From JAZKID01 sp963714065 (GTDB lineage Bacteria; Pseudomonadota; Alphaproteobacteria; Rhizobiales; UBA4765), in contig OY970226.1 of NCBI GenBank assembly GCA_963714065.1, positions 248,001 to 312,000 of the forward strand: DNA of 64,000 nt. The letters are read 5' to 3'. The position numbers were made by a program, and so were the translations under genes. This document shows, one piece after another, positions 52,031-59,974 of the stretch. Below the pieces are notes generated by a model, which was not told where the DNA came from, ran no database searches, and saw only the letters and a list, made by a program, of their open reading frames with translations. Within the stretch, counting starts at the first letter, position 1. Each line of letters opens with the position of its first letter.

Positions 52031-52564
52031 TCACTTCTTCTTGCCTTCCTTGCGGGGAATATATTTGCCCTTTTCGTTCACACCCTTGCCCTTGTACGGC
52101 TCCGGCGGACGGTAGGCGATGATCACGGCGGCGACCTGGCCCACTTTCTGCTTGTTGATGCCCGTAATGATAATCTCGGTCGGCTTCGGTGTCTTGATCT
52201 CGATGCCTTGCGGAATTTCATAATTGATATCGTGGCTATAGCCGAGCGCCAGGTTGAGCTTTTTACCCTGCACGGCGGCGCGATAACCGACGCCTTCGAT
52301 TTCGAGCTCTTTCGTATAACCGGTTGTTACACCGACAATCAGGTTGCGGATGCTGGACCAGGTCGTACCCCACAGTGCGCGCGTCGGCTTGCTGTCGTCG
52401 CGCGGATGCACGGTAATACCGTCATTGGCCTGCTTCAGCTCGATTGAATCGGGCGCGGTGAAGCTGAGCTCCCCTTTCGGCCCCTTGACCTTGATGGTCT
52501 GGCCCGACAGCGTGGGCGTGACACCCTTCGGTACCGGTATCTGTTTTTTAGCAAGACGTGACAT
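52031..52564 (-). CDS. rplF: 50S ribosomal protein L6
   Basis: The 177-residue L6 has two tandem alpha/beta domains: MSRLAKKQIPVPKGVTPTLS, LRNLIVGVTTGY-like IRNLIVGVTTGYTKELEIEG, and the RNA-binding C-terminus ITGINKQKVGQVAAVI with RPPEPYKGKGVNEKGKYIPR. It lies near the factor-binding site. Length is normal. Confidence 0.99.
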   Translation of the reverse strand: MSRLAKKQIPVPKGVTPTLSGQTIKVKGPKGELSFTAPDSIELKQANDGITVHPRDDSKPTRALWGTTWSSIRNLIVGVTTGYTKELEIEGVGYRAAVQGKKLNLALGYSHDINYEIPQGIEIKTPKPTEIIITGINKQKVGQVAAVIIAYRPPEPYKGKGVNEKGKYIPRKEGKKK

Positions 52565-52573
52565 GACCGATCC

Positions 52574-52972
52574 TTAGAATACCTTGCAGAGAACTTCGCC
52601 GCCGACATTCTGCTCGCGCGCTTCGTAATCAGGCATCACGCCTTTCGAAGTGGAGAGAATGGAAACGCCGAGACCGTTATGGACGCGCGGCAACGCATCG
52701 ACAGATGCGTAAACGCGGCGGCCGGGCTTGGAAACGCGCTCGATCAGTTTAATAACCGGCTCGTTCTCGTAATATTTAAGTTCGATCGTCAGCTCCGACT
52801 TGCCGCCGTCGAACTGCGTCGTCGAATAGCCGCGGATATAGCCCTCGGCCTGCAGCACGTCGAGCACGCGCTCGCGTAGCTTGGATGCGGGCGTCGCCAC
52901 CTTCTCGCGCTTACGCGAGAGAGCGTTACGAATGCGGGTTAGCATGTCGCCCAGCGGATCATTCAATGCCAT
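52574..52972 (-). CDS. rpsH: 30S ribosomal protein S8
   Basis: The 132-residue S8 shows DPLGDMLTRIRNALSRKREK and the C-terminal LPRVHNGLGVSILSTSKGVM. In E. coli S8 binds the rplX-rplE region of its own mRNA to control the spc operon. I did not identify that helix here. Length is normal. Confidence 0.99.
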   Translation of the reverse strand: MALNDPLGDMLTRIRNALSRKREKVATPASKLRERVLDVLQAEGYIRGYSTTQFDGGKSELTIELKYYENEPVIKLIERVSKPGRRVYASVDALPRVHNGLGVSILSTSKGVMPDYEAREQNVGGEVLCKVF

Positions 52973-52984
52973 GAGCGTGCCTCC

Positions 52985-53290
52985 TTACCAACTTGATTTG
53001 ACCATGCCGGGAATTAGGCCCTTATTGCCCAATTCGCGCAGCGCGATACGTGACAGTTTAACCTTGCGATAGAACCCGCGGGCGCGGCCCGACAATTCGC
53101 AACGATTGCGGATGCGGTTGCGCGCGCTATTGCGCGGCAGTTTCGCGAGTTTCAGCGTTGCCTCGAAGCGTTGCTCGACAGGGAGCGTCTTGTTCATGAC
53201 GATCGCCTTCAGCTTGGCGCGCCGGCTCGCGAATTTCTTCGTGAGACGCCGCCTGTGCTTGTTCTTCTCGATGGATGAAGTTTTAGCCAT
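52985..53290 (-). CDS. rpsN: 30S ribosomal protein S14 (zinc-free form)
   Basis: The 101-residue S14 is the long form without CxxC zinc ribbons: RRRLTKKFASRRAKLKAIV, RNSARNRIRNRCELSGRARG and the tail LREMASKGLIPG-like LRELGNKGLIPGMVKSSW. It packs in the 30S head. Length is normal for alphaproteobacteria. Confidence 0.99.
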   Translation of the reverse strand: MAKTSSIEKNKHRRRLTKKFASRRAKLKAIVMNKTLPVEQRFEATLKLAKLPRNSARNRIRNRCELSGRARGFYRKVKLSRIALRELGNKGLIPGMVKSSW

Positions 53291-53307
53291 AAGTCTTCAT
53301 CAGCTCC

Positions 53308-53952
53308 TTAATTCCTGAACGGAAAGTTGAAATGCTTCAGCAAGGCGCGCGCCTCGTCGTCCGTCTTTGCAGTCGTGCAGACGATGACGTCGAGACCCCA
53401 CACGGATTCCGCCTTGTCGTAATTGATCTCGGGGAACACGATATGCTCCTTGATGCCGAGCGCGTAATTGCCGCGCCCGTCGAAACTCTTCGGGTTGAGG
53501 CCGCGGAAGTCGCGAATGCGCGGCATGGCAACATTGACCATGCGATCGAGGAACTCGTACATGCGTTGCTTGCGCAATGTCACCTTGGCGCCGATCGGCA
53601 TGTTCTCGCGCACCTTGAAGGTCGAGATCGCTTTACGTGCCTTGGTGATCACGGGCTTCTGGCCTGCGATCATGGCAAGATCCTGCGCCGCAACGGAAGG
53701 CTTCTTGCTGTCCGCCGTCGCTTCGCCGACGCCCATATTGAGGACGATTTTTTCAAGCTGCGGCACTTGCATGATATTTTTATAGCCGAATTCTTTCATG
53801 AGAGCCGGGCGAACCACGTCTTCATAGTGCTTCTTCAGGCGCGGCACATAACCGGCCCTCGTTTCCTGCTTGCCGACCTGCACAGCAACATCGTGCTTTG
53901 CCGATTTCTTCTCCGGCTTTACGGCCTTGCTGTCTTTATTATTCTCAGCCAT
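53308..53952 (-). CDS. rplE: 50S ribosomal protein L5 with N-terminal extension
   Basis: The L5 core begins near residue 36 (PRLKKHYEDVVRPALMKEFG) and includes ENMPIGAKVTLRKQRMYEFL and FPEINYDKAESVWGLDVIV. About 33 extra Lys/Glu-rich residues precede it (MAENNKDSKAVKPEKKSAKH). The ATG at 53952 overlaps the end of rplX by 8 bases, which favours this start. The total of 214 residues exceeds the usual ~180. L5 links the 5S rRNA to the central protuberance. Confidence 0.97.
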   Translation of the reverse strand: MAENNKDSKAVKPEKKSAKHDVAVQVGKQETRAGYVPRLKKHYEDVVRPALMKEFGYKNIMQVPQLEKIVLNMGVGEATADSKKPSVAAQDLAMIAGQKPVITKARKAISTFKVRENMPIGAKVTLRKQRMYEFLDRMVNVAMPRIRDFRGLNPKSFDGRGNYALGIKEHIVFPEINYDKAESVWGLDVIVCTTAKTDDEARALLKHFNFPFRN

Positions 53953-54262
53953 CTATGGCCTCCCCGGAACGCTTCGCAAAACGCGTCTTTGTTCCGTCTT
54001 TTGCAATCTTGAAACCGACACGTGTCGGCTTTTTCGTTTTCGGATCGAACAGGGCGATGTTCGACAGATGAATTGACAATTCTTTTTCGATAATGCCGCC
54101 CGTCTGGTTCGGTGTCTGGCGCTGGTGGCGCTTGACCATGTTCACGTCGCGCACGACGGCGCGCTGATCGGCCGGGCGCACTTCCAGCACCTCGCCTGTC
54201 TTGCCCTTGTCGCGCCCGGCGAGAACGACGACTTTGTCGCCTTTCTTGATCTTTGCGGCCAT
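53945..54262 (-). CDS. rplX: 50S ribosomal protein L24
   Basis: The 105-residue L24 has the KOW motif KKGDKVVVLAGRDKGKTGEV and VNMVKRHQRQTPNQTGGIIE. It starts 23S rRNA assembly at the exit-tunnel side. Its start overlaps the rplN stop by one base and its end overlaps rplE by eight, so translation is tightly coupled. Confidence 0.99.
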   Translation of the reverse strand: MAAKIKKGDKVVVLAGRDKGKTGEVLEVRPADQRAVVRDVNMVKRHQRQTPNQTGGIIEKELSIHLSNIALFDPKTKKPTRVGFKIAKDGTKTRFAKRSGEAIDG

Positions 54263-54630
54263 TACAGCACCTCCGGTGCGAGCGAAATAATCTTCATATG
54301 GTTCTTCGCACGCAATTCGCGCGGCACCGGTCCAAAAATACGCGTGCCCACCGGCTCGCCCTGATTGTTGATCAGCACGGCGGCGTTGCGGTCGAAGCGG
54401 ATCGTTTCGCCGTTGCGGCGGCGAATATCCTTGCGCACGCGCACGATGACGGCCTTGTGTACTTCACCCTTTTTCACACGGCCGCGCGGAATGGCACGCT
54501 TGATCGAAACGACGATGATATCGCCGACGCTGGCATATTTGCGCTTTGACCCGCCGAGCACCTTGATGCACATCACGGCGGTCGCGCCGGAATTATCGGC
54601 GACATCGAGAGTGCTTTGCATCTGGATCAT
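54262..54630 (-). CDS. rplN: 50S ribosomal protein L14
   Basis: The 122-residue L14 begins MIQMQSTLDVADNSGATAVM and has VSIKRAIPRGRVKKGEVHKA and FDRNAAVLINNQGEPVGTRI. It forms an intersubunit bridge and binds the silencing factor RsfS. Length is standard. Confidence 0.99.
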   Translation of the reverse strand: MIQMQSTLDVADNSGATAVMCIKVLGGSKRKYASVGDIIVVSIKRAIPRGRVKKGEVHKAVIVRVRKDIRRRNGETIRFDRNAAVLINNQGEPVGTRIFGPVPRELRAKNHMKIISLAPEVL

Positions 54631-54654
54631 GTTAAATACCTTTCATCCGCTGCG

Positions 54655-54888
54655 TTACGCAGTCTCCACGACAGCCCAGCGCTTGAGCTTGGAAATCGGC
54701 GCTAACTCGACAATGCTGACCTTGTCGCCAATCTTGCATTTGTTTTTCGGATCGTGCGCGTGATAGTTTTTCGAACGACGCACGGTTTTCTTGAAAATCG
54801 GGTGTGTATAACGGCGCTCGACCTGCACGACGACGGTTTTGTCCTGCTTGTCTGAAACAACGGTACCCTGAAGAACACGTTTCGGCAT
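54655..54888 (-). CDS. rpsQ: 30S ribosomal protein S17
   Basis: The 77-residue S17 shows MPKRVLQGTVVSDKQDKTVV, VERRYTHPIFKKTVRRSKNY and HDPKNKCKIGDKVSIVE. It is an OB-fold protein bound to the 5' domain of 16S rRNA. It follows rpmC by three bases. Confidence 0.99.
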   Translation of the reverse strand: MPKRVLQGTVVSDKQDKTVVVQVERRYTHPIFKKTVRRSKNYHAHDPKNKCKIGDKVSIVELAPISKLKRWAVVETA

Positions 54889-54891
54889 AAC

Positions 54892-55086
54892 TTACTCCTT
54901 CGCCTTCTTCTGATTGAGGATCGTTTTCAGGCGCGCGATGGTGCGCCGTACCTCGCGCACGCGTGCCGGCTTTTCCAGCTGCGACGTCGCACGCTGGAAA
55001 CGCAGGTTGAATTTTTCCTTCTTCAGCTTGAGGATTTCATCCTCGATCTGGTCTTTGGTCATGGCGCGGGCATCTTCGGGGGTCAT
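54892..55086 (-). CDS. rpmC: 50S ribosomal protein L29
   Basis: I start it at 55086 (MTPEDARAMTKDQIEDEI), with GAGGA five bases upstream; the longer frame to 55179 adds 31 unconserved residues that overlap rplP. The 64-residue protein is the usual pair of helices with LKKEKFNLRFQRATSQLEKP and VRRTIARLKTIL. It lies at the tunnel exit and contacts nascent-chain factors. Confidence 0.96.
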   Translation of the reverse strand: MTPEDARAMTKDQIEDEILKLKKEKFNLRFQRATSQLEKPARVREVRRTIARLKTILNQKKAKE

Positions 55087-55093
55087 AACATCC

Positions 55094-55507
55094 TCATTCG
55101 GCAATACGCTGGATGAAACGGGTCTTGATCGGCAGTTTCGCCGCCGCAAGCTCGAGCGCGTGCTTCGCTGTCGCGACATTCACGCCGTCGATCTCGAACA
55201 TGATGCGGCCCGGTGCTACGCGGCAGACCCAGTATTCCGGCGAACCCTTGCCGGAGCCCATGCGCACTTCGGCAGGCTTTTTCGATACCGGCACGTCCGG
55301 GAATATGCGGATCCAGACACGGCCCTGGCGCTTCATTTCGCGCGTGAGCGCGCGGCGTGCGGCCTCGATCTGGCGCGCGGTGACACGATCCGGCTCCATG
55401 GCCTTCAGGCCATACTGGCCGAAAGCAAGGTCGAAGCCGCCCTTGGCCTGGCCCTTGACGCGGCCCTTGAAGGCTTTGCGATATTTGGTCTTCTTCGGTT
55501 GCAGCAT
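55094..55507 (-). CDS. rplP: 50S ribosomal protein L16
   Basis: The 137-residue L16 begins MLQPKKTKYRKAFKGRVKGQ and has GLKAMEPDRVTARQIEAARR and KPAEVRMGSGKGSPEYWVCR. That last segment contains the arginine hydroxylated in some bacteria (RMGSGKG). It supports A-site tRNA and late 50S assembly. Confidence 0.99.
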   Translation of the reverse strand: MLQPKKTKYRKAFKGRVKGQAKGGFDLAFGQYGLKAMEPDRVTARQIEAARRALTREMKRQGRVWIRIFPDVPVSKKPAEVRMGSGKGSPEYWVCRVAPGRIMFEIDGVNVATAKHALELAAAKLPIKTRFIQRIAE

Positions 55508-55516
55508 GATTAATCC

Positions 55517-56221
55517 TTAAGCCGCGCTTTCGCGCCGGCGGCCCTGCTCCTTGTCCTCGCCCGAAGCGCGTTTGTCCTGCGCCATCGGATCGTGTTCCAT
55601 GATCTCGCCCTTGAAGATCCACACCTTCACGCCACATGTGCCCATCGCGGTGTGCGCGGTGGCGACACCGTAATCGATATCGGCGCGCAGCGTATGCAAA
55701 GGCACGCGACCTTCGCGATACCATTCCATGCGAGCGATTTCGGCGCCGCCAAGACGGCCCGAACAATTGATACGAATGCCTTCGGCACCCATGCGCAATG
55801 CCGATTGCACGGCACGCTTCATGGCTCTACGAAAAGCGATACGGCGCTCGAGCTGTTCGGCGATCGAGGCGGCAACCAGTGTCGCATCGATCTCGGGCTT
55901 GCGCACCTCGACAATATTGACGACGACCTCAGACTGCGTGAGCTGCGAGGCGCGCTTTCTGATTTTGTTGATATCTTCGCCCTTTTTGCCGATCACGACG
56001 CCCGGACGGCCAGAGTAAATCGTGATGCGGCATTTCTTGTGCGGGCGCTCAATGACGATACGCGAGACAGCAGCCGCCTTGAGATCCTTCATCAGCTCGT
56101 CGCGGATCTTGATGTCTTCATGCAGCAGGCTGCCGTAATCTTTCGTATTGGCAAACCAGCGGCTGTCCCATGTGCGGTTGATGCCGAGGCGCAGGCCCTT
56201 CGGATTACTCTTCTGTCCCAT
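55517..56221 (-). CDS. rpsC: 30S ribosomal protein S3
   Basis: The 234-residue S3 has MGQKSNPKGLRLGINRTWDS, the KH domain motif VVIGKKGEDINKIRKR and the C-terminal GAEGIRINCSGRLGGAEIAR. The tail is charged (DKRASGEDKEQGRRRESAA). S3 lines the mRNA entry. Its ATG overlaps the rplV stop by one base. Confidence 0.99.
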   Translation of the reverse strand: MGQKSNPKGLRLGINRTWDSRWFANTKDYGSLLHEDIKIRDELMKDLKAAAVSRIVIERPHKKCRITIYSGRPGVVIGKKGEDINKIRKRASQLTQSEVVVNIVEVRKPEIDATLVAASIAEQLERRIAFRRAMKRAVQSALRMGAEGIRINCSGRLGGAEIARMEWYREGRVPLHTLRADIDYGVATAHTAMGTCGVKVWIFKGEIMEHDPMAQDKRASGEDKEQGRRRESAA

Positions 56222-56655
56222 CAGGCGGCCCTCTTCGCTTGTTTTTTGGCTGGTTTCTTTTTCGCGGGCTTCGGCGCGCTTTCTTCGGCAGTCTGGCGCA
56301 CGACGATCGTCAGATGCGCGAAGGGCCGCTGCACGCTCGCGGCACGGCCGCGGCCGCGCGCATGGAAACGGCGCATGACCATCGCACGCCCGACATAGGC
56401 CTGCGCAACGACAAGATCGTCCACATCGAGCGAATGATTGTTTTCGGCATTGGCGATGGCGCTTTCAAGCGTCTGCAGCACCTGCTTGGCGATGCGCTTT
56501 TGCGAGAAGCGCAGATCGGCTACGGCCGCTTCCGCCTTTTTGCCACGAATTAATTGCGCGACAAGATTCAACTTCTGCGGCGATACGCGCATCAGGCGCG
56601 CAACCGCTTTCGCTTCGTTGTCCTTCAGAGCGCGTTTTGTCTTCGGCTTGCTCAT
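56221..56655 (-). CDS. rplV: 50S ribosomal protein L22
   Basis: The 144-residue L22 has VSPQKLNLVAQLIRGKKAEA, SAIANAENNHSLDVDDLVVA and the tunnel-loop RRFHARGRGRAASVQRPFAH. The C-terminal tail is Lys/Ala-rich (AKKKPAKKQAKRAA), about 20 residues longer than the E. coli form. It overlaps rpsS by four bases. Confidence 0.99.
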   Translation of the reverse strand: MSKPKTKRALKDNEAKAVARLMRVSPQKLNLVAQLIRGKKAEAAVADLRFSQKRIAKQVLQTLESAIANAENNHSLDVDDLVVAQAYVGRAMVMRRFHARGRGRAASVQRPFAHLTIVVRQTAEESAPKPAKKKPAKKQAKRAA

Positions 56656-56939
56656 GCTGCCTCTGTTCTCGTTGCTTTTTTATCGCCGGAATGACCATTG
56701 AACGTGCGCGTCGGCGAAAACTCGCCGAATTTCATGCCGATCATTTCCTCGGAAACCATCACGGGAATAAATTTCTTGCCGTTATAGACGCCGAAGGTCA
56801 GGCCCACGAATTGCGGCAGGATGGTGGAGCGCCGGCTCCAGGTTTTGATGACTTCGTTGCGGCCGGACTTGCGAGTCGCTTCTGCTTTTTTGAGCAAGAA
56901 CTCGTCGACAAACGGACCTTTCCAGACTGAGCGTGTCAT
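56652..56939 (-). CDS. rpsS: 30S ribosomal protein S19
   Basis: The 95-residue S19 has MTRSVWKGPFVDEFLLKKAE, IKTWSRRSTILPQFVGLTFG and GMKFGEFSPTRTFNGHSGDK. It binds the 30S head with S13. Length is typical. It ends with KKATRTEAA. Confidence 0.99.
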   Translation of the reverse strand: MTRSVWKGPFVDEFLLKKAEATRKSGRNEVIKTWSRRSTILPQFVGLTFGVYNGKKFIPVMVSEEMIGMKFGEFSPTRTFNGHSGDKKATRTEAA

Positions 56940-56941
56940 AA

Positions 56942-57784
56942 TTAACTACCTTGCTTCTTCGCGTGGCGCGTACGAATGACGAATTTATTCGTGCGCTTGT
57001 TGGAGCGTGTTTTCTTGCCCTTGGTGGATTTGCCCCAGGGCGTGACCGGGTGACGGCCGCCGGAGGTACGGCCTTCGCCGCCGCCATGCGGGTGATCGAT
57101 CGGGTTCATGGAAACGCCGCGATTATGCGGGCGCATGCCTTTCCAGCGGTTGCGGCCGGCCTTGCTGATCGAAATATTCATGTGATCGGGGTTCGACACC
57201 GCACCCACGGTCGCAAAACACTGGCTCAGCACCAGGCGCTGCTCGCCGGAATTCAGACGCAGGATCACATAGCCCTGATCGCGCCCCGCGATCTGCGCAT
57301 ATGAACCGGCCGAGCGCGCAAGCACCCCACCCTTCCCCAGCTTTAACTCGACATTGTGCACGAAAGTACCGACCGGCATGTTGCCGAGCTGCATGGCGTT
57401 GCCCGGTTTAATGTCGGCCTCGTTATCCGCAACCACCGCGTCACCGGGCTTCATGCGCTGCGCGGCGAGGATGTAGGACAAGGTACCGTCTTTATATTTA
57501 ATGAGCGCGATGAACGCCGTCCGGTTCGGATCGTATTCGAGGCGCTCCACCGTTGCTGGCATGCCGAGCTTGTCACGGCGCTTGAAATCAACGAGGCGAT
57601 AGCTGCGCTTGTGACCGCCGCCGCGAAAACGCACGGTGATACGGCCATGGTTATTGTGCCCGGCCTTGTCATTCAGGCCTTCGGTGAGTTCCTTCACCGG
57701 CTTGCCCTTATAAAGGTGCGAGCGGTCGACAAGGATGAGCTGGCGCTGGCCTGCGGAAGTGGGGTTATAATTCTTGAGTGCCAT
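56942..57784 (-). CDS. rplB: 50S ribosomal protein L2
   Basis: The 280-residue L2 has the RNA-binding core YDPNRTAFIALIKYKDGTLS and ILRLNSGEQRLVLSQCFATV. The C-terminal peptidyl-transferase-proximal segment GVSMNPIDHPHGGGEGRTSG holds the conserved histidine. It is the usual length. It is needed for subunit association and peptide-bond formation. Confidence 0.99.
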   Translation of the reverse strand: MALKNYNPTSAGQRQLILVDRSHLYKGKPVKELTEGLNDKAGHNNHGRITVRFRGGGHKRSYRLVDFKRRDKLGMPATVERLEYDPNRTAFIALIKYKDGTLSYILAAQRMKPGDAVVADNEADIKPGNAMQLGNMPVGTFVHNVELKLGKGGVLARSAGSYAQIAGRDQGYVILRLNSGEQRLVLSQCFATVGAVSNPDHMNISISKAGRNRWKGMRPHNRGVSMNPIDHPHGGGEGRTSGGRHPVTPWGKSTKGKKTRSNKRTNKFVIRTRHAKKQGS

Positions 57785-57787
57785 GGC

Positions 57788-58177
57788 TTACAGTCCCGTC
57801 GTCACATCGATCGACTGGCCCTCGGCCAGGGTCACGACGGCTTTCTTGATATCGGAGCGGCGGCCAAGGCGGCCCTTGAAAAATTTCTGCTTGCCCTTGA
57901 TGTTGAGCGTATTCACACCGACTACCTGCACGTTGAAAAGTTTCTGCACGGCATCTTGAATCTGCGGTTTGGTGGCTGTGCTCAAAACCTTGAACACTAC
58001 CTGGTTCTGCTCCGAGGCAAGCGTCGCCTTTTCGGTGATCACCGGAGACAGGATGATGTCGTAGGAACGCGGATCGATGGATGCCGATGCCGTCTTCGTC
58101 ACTGCCTTCTTTTCCTTGGCCGGTTTTTTTACCGCTTTTTCTTTTGCGGGAGCTTTTTTAGTTGCTGCCTTGCTCAT
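57788..58177 (-). CDS. rplW: 50S ribosomal protein L23 with Lys/Ala-rich N-terminal extension
   Basis: The L23 core starts near residue 34 (SYDIILSPVITEKATLASEQ) and has NVQVVGVNTLNIKGKQKFFK. The first 30 residues are a Lys/Ala repeat (KKAPAKEKAVKKPAKEKKAV), probably disordered; total length is 129 residues. L23 is the docking site for SRP and trigger factor at the tunnel exit. Its ATG overlaps rplD by four bases, supporting this long start. Confidence 0.98.
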   Translation of the reverse strand: MSKAATKKAPAKEKAVKKPAKEKKAVTKTASASIDPRSYDIILSPVITEKATLASEQNQVVFKVLSTATKPQIQDAVQKLFNVQVVGVNTLNIKGKQKFFKGRLGRRSDIKKAVVTLAEGQSIDVTTGL

Positions 58178-58797
58178 TTGAACCGCTCCTCCAGCGCGTT
58201 CAGCGCTGCCTTGGTGAGCACAAGATGCTGGCGGCGCAGAATGTCGTAGACATTGATGCCCTGTACCGGAAGCACGTCGATATTCGGAACATTGCGCGCG
58301 GCGCGGCCGAAATTCACGTTCACCAGCGCACCGTCGATGATCAGTGCGTTGGTGAGCTTCAGCTTGTTCAGATGTTGCGTGACTTCTTTGGTCTTGCCCT
58401 TTTTCAAATCGATATTGTCTAGCACGACCAGCTCGTCATTCTGCGCTTTGGTAGAGAGTGCGTGCTTCAAGCCGAGCACGCGAATTTTTTTCGGCAGATC
58501 ATGCGAATGATCGCGAGGCGTCGGACCGAAAGAGCGGCCGCCACCGCGGAACAGGTTCGCGCGGGCCGACGAGTGGCGCGCGCCACCCGTGCCCTTCTGC
58601 TTGTAAAGCTTTTTGCCGGTGCGGGCGATCTCGGCGCGGTTTTTCACGTCATGCGTACCGGCGCGGCGTTTTGCCAGCTGCCAGCGCACCACGCGTGCCA
58701 GAATATCTTCGCGCGGCTCGAGACCGAAGATCTCGTCCTTAAGATCGATGTCGCCGGACTCTTTGCCTTCGAGGGTTTTGACGGTGAGTTTCGCCAT
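58174..58797 (-). CDS. rplD: 50S ribosomal protein L4
   Basis: I start it at 58797 (MAKLTVKTLEGKESGDIDLK), overlapping the rplC stop by one base (TAATG); the longer frame runs through rplC. The 207-residue protein has the tunnel-loop GTGGARHSSARANLFRGGGR and the C-terminal LDNIDLKKGKTKEVTQHLNK. In E. coli L4 represses the S10 operon; that leader lies upstream and was not examined for the same site. Length is normal. Confidence 0.98.
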   Translation of the reverse strand: MAKLTVKTLEGKESGDIDLKDEIFGLEPREDILARVVRWQLAKRRAGTHDVKNRAEIARTGKKLYKQKGTGGARHSSARANLFRGGGRSFGPTPRDHSHDLPKKIRVLGLKHALSTKAQNDELVVLDNIDLKKGKTKEVTQHLNKLKLTNALIIDGALVNVNFGRAARNVPNIDVLPVQGINVYDILRRQHLVLTKAALNALEERFK

Positions 58798-59573
58798 TAT
58801 GCACCCTCTTTCTGTTCGGCTTCGGGCGCGGCTTGAGCTTCGGCCTGCTGTTCTTGTTGTTGCTGTTCCTTGCCTTTGTCGTCGCCGGAAACGCGGAACT
58901 TGCCCGGCTTCGGCGCATCTTTCGGTAATGCTTTTTTCACGGCATCGGAAATCAGGATCCATGCGCCTTTGCTTCCAGGCACCGCACCCTCGATCATGAT
59001 CAGGCCACGCTCGACATCGGTGCGGACGATTTTGAGATTTTGCGTCGTGATGCGCTCCTGCCCCATATGACCGGCCATTTTCTTGCCCGGAAATGTACGG
59101 CCCGGATCCTGGCGATTACCGGTGGAGCCGTGCGAGCGGTGAGAAACCGACACGCCGTGCGTTGCACGCAAGCCGCCGAAATTCCAGCGCTTCATCGCAC
59201 CGGCAAAACCCTTGCCGATCGATGTGCCCGTGACATCCACGAACTGTCCCGGCAGAAAGTGATCCGCCGTCAGCTCCGCGCCGACAGGAATTAACGCATT
59301 GGCCGGCACGCGAAACTCGACGAGTTTTGCTTTCGGCTCGACTTTGCTGGCCGCAAAATGACCGCGCTGCGCCTTGGATACATTCTTCACCCGGCGCGTG
59401 CCCGCGCCAAGCTGAACGGCGGTGTAACCGTTCTTCTCGGCCGTGCGGTGCGCGACGACCTGGCAACCGTCCAGCGACAGAACGGTGACGGGAACATGCT
59501 CACCGGCTTCGGTGAACACGCGCGTCATGCCGATCTTTTTGGCGATGACCCCTGATCTTTGTCTGCCGTGCAT
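58797..59573 (-). CDS. rplC: 50S ribosomal protein L3
   Basis: The L3 core begins RSGVIAKKIGMTRVFTEAGE and includes GSTGNRQDPGRTFPGKKMAG, where the methylated glutamine lies. The C-terminus is extended by a Gln/Ala/Glu-rich tail (KEQQQQEQQAEAQAAPEAEQ), giving 258 residues against the usual ~210. L3 starts 50S assembly. The tail should be disordered. Confidence 0.98.
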   Translation of the reverse strand: MHGRQRSGVIAKKIGMTRVFTEAGEHVPVTVLSLDGCQVVAHRTAEKNGYTAVQLGAGTRRVKNVSKAQRGHFAASKVEPKAKLVEFRVPANALIPVGAELTADHFLPGQFVDVTGTSIGKGFAGAMKRWNFGGLRATHGVSVSHRSHGSTGNRQDPGRTFPGKKMAGHMGQERITTQNLKIVRTDVERGLIMIEGAVPGSKGAWILISDAVKKALPKDAPKPGKFRVSGDDKGKEQQQQEQQAEAQAAPEAEQKEGA

Positions 59574-59582
59574 GATATCCCC

Positions 59583-59918
59583 TTATGCAGCGTGCGCGGA
59601 AAGTTTGATTTCGATGTCGACGCCGGCGGCGAGGTCGAGCTTCATCAGCGCGTCCACGGTTTGCGGTGTCGGATCGATGATGTCGAGCAGGCGCATATGC
59701 GTACGCATTTCGAACTGCTCGCGCGATTTCTTGTCGATGTGCGGCGAACGATTGACCGTGAATTTTTCGATTTTCGTCGGCAGCGGAATCGGACCGCGCA
59801 CGCGCGCGCCCGTTCTGCGTGCCGTGTGCACGATCTCGCCGGTCGACGCATCAAGGATTCGATGATCGAACGCCTTGAGGCGGATGCGGATATTCTGGTC
59901 GTGTCTCTGATCGGCCAT
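59583..59918 (-). CDS. rpsJ: 30S ribosomal protein S10 (NusE)
   Basis: The 111-residue S10 shows NIRIRLKAFDHRILDASTGE, RVRGPIPLPTKIEKFTVNRS and the terminal PTPQTVDALMKLDLAAGVDI. It is a 30S head protein and, as NusE, binds NusB and NusG in antitermination. It follows tuf, as usual in alphaproteobacteria. The N-terminus MADQRHDQ is a few residues longer than in E. coli. Confidence 0.99.
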   Translation of the reverse strand: MADQRHDQNIRIRLKAFDHRILDASTGEIVHTARRTGARVRGPIPLPTKIEKFTVNRSPHIDKKSREQFEMRTHMRLLDIIDPTPQTVDALMKLDLAAGVDIEIKLSAHAA

Positions 59919-59974
59919 TGCTTGTCCTTAAAAAACAGGATGCATTCGCGCATCCTGCCCGTTCCATCTCTCGT

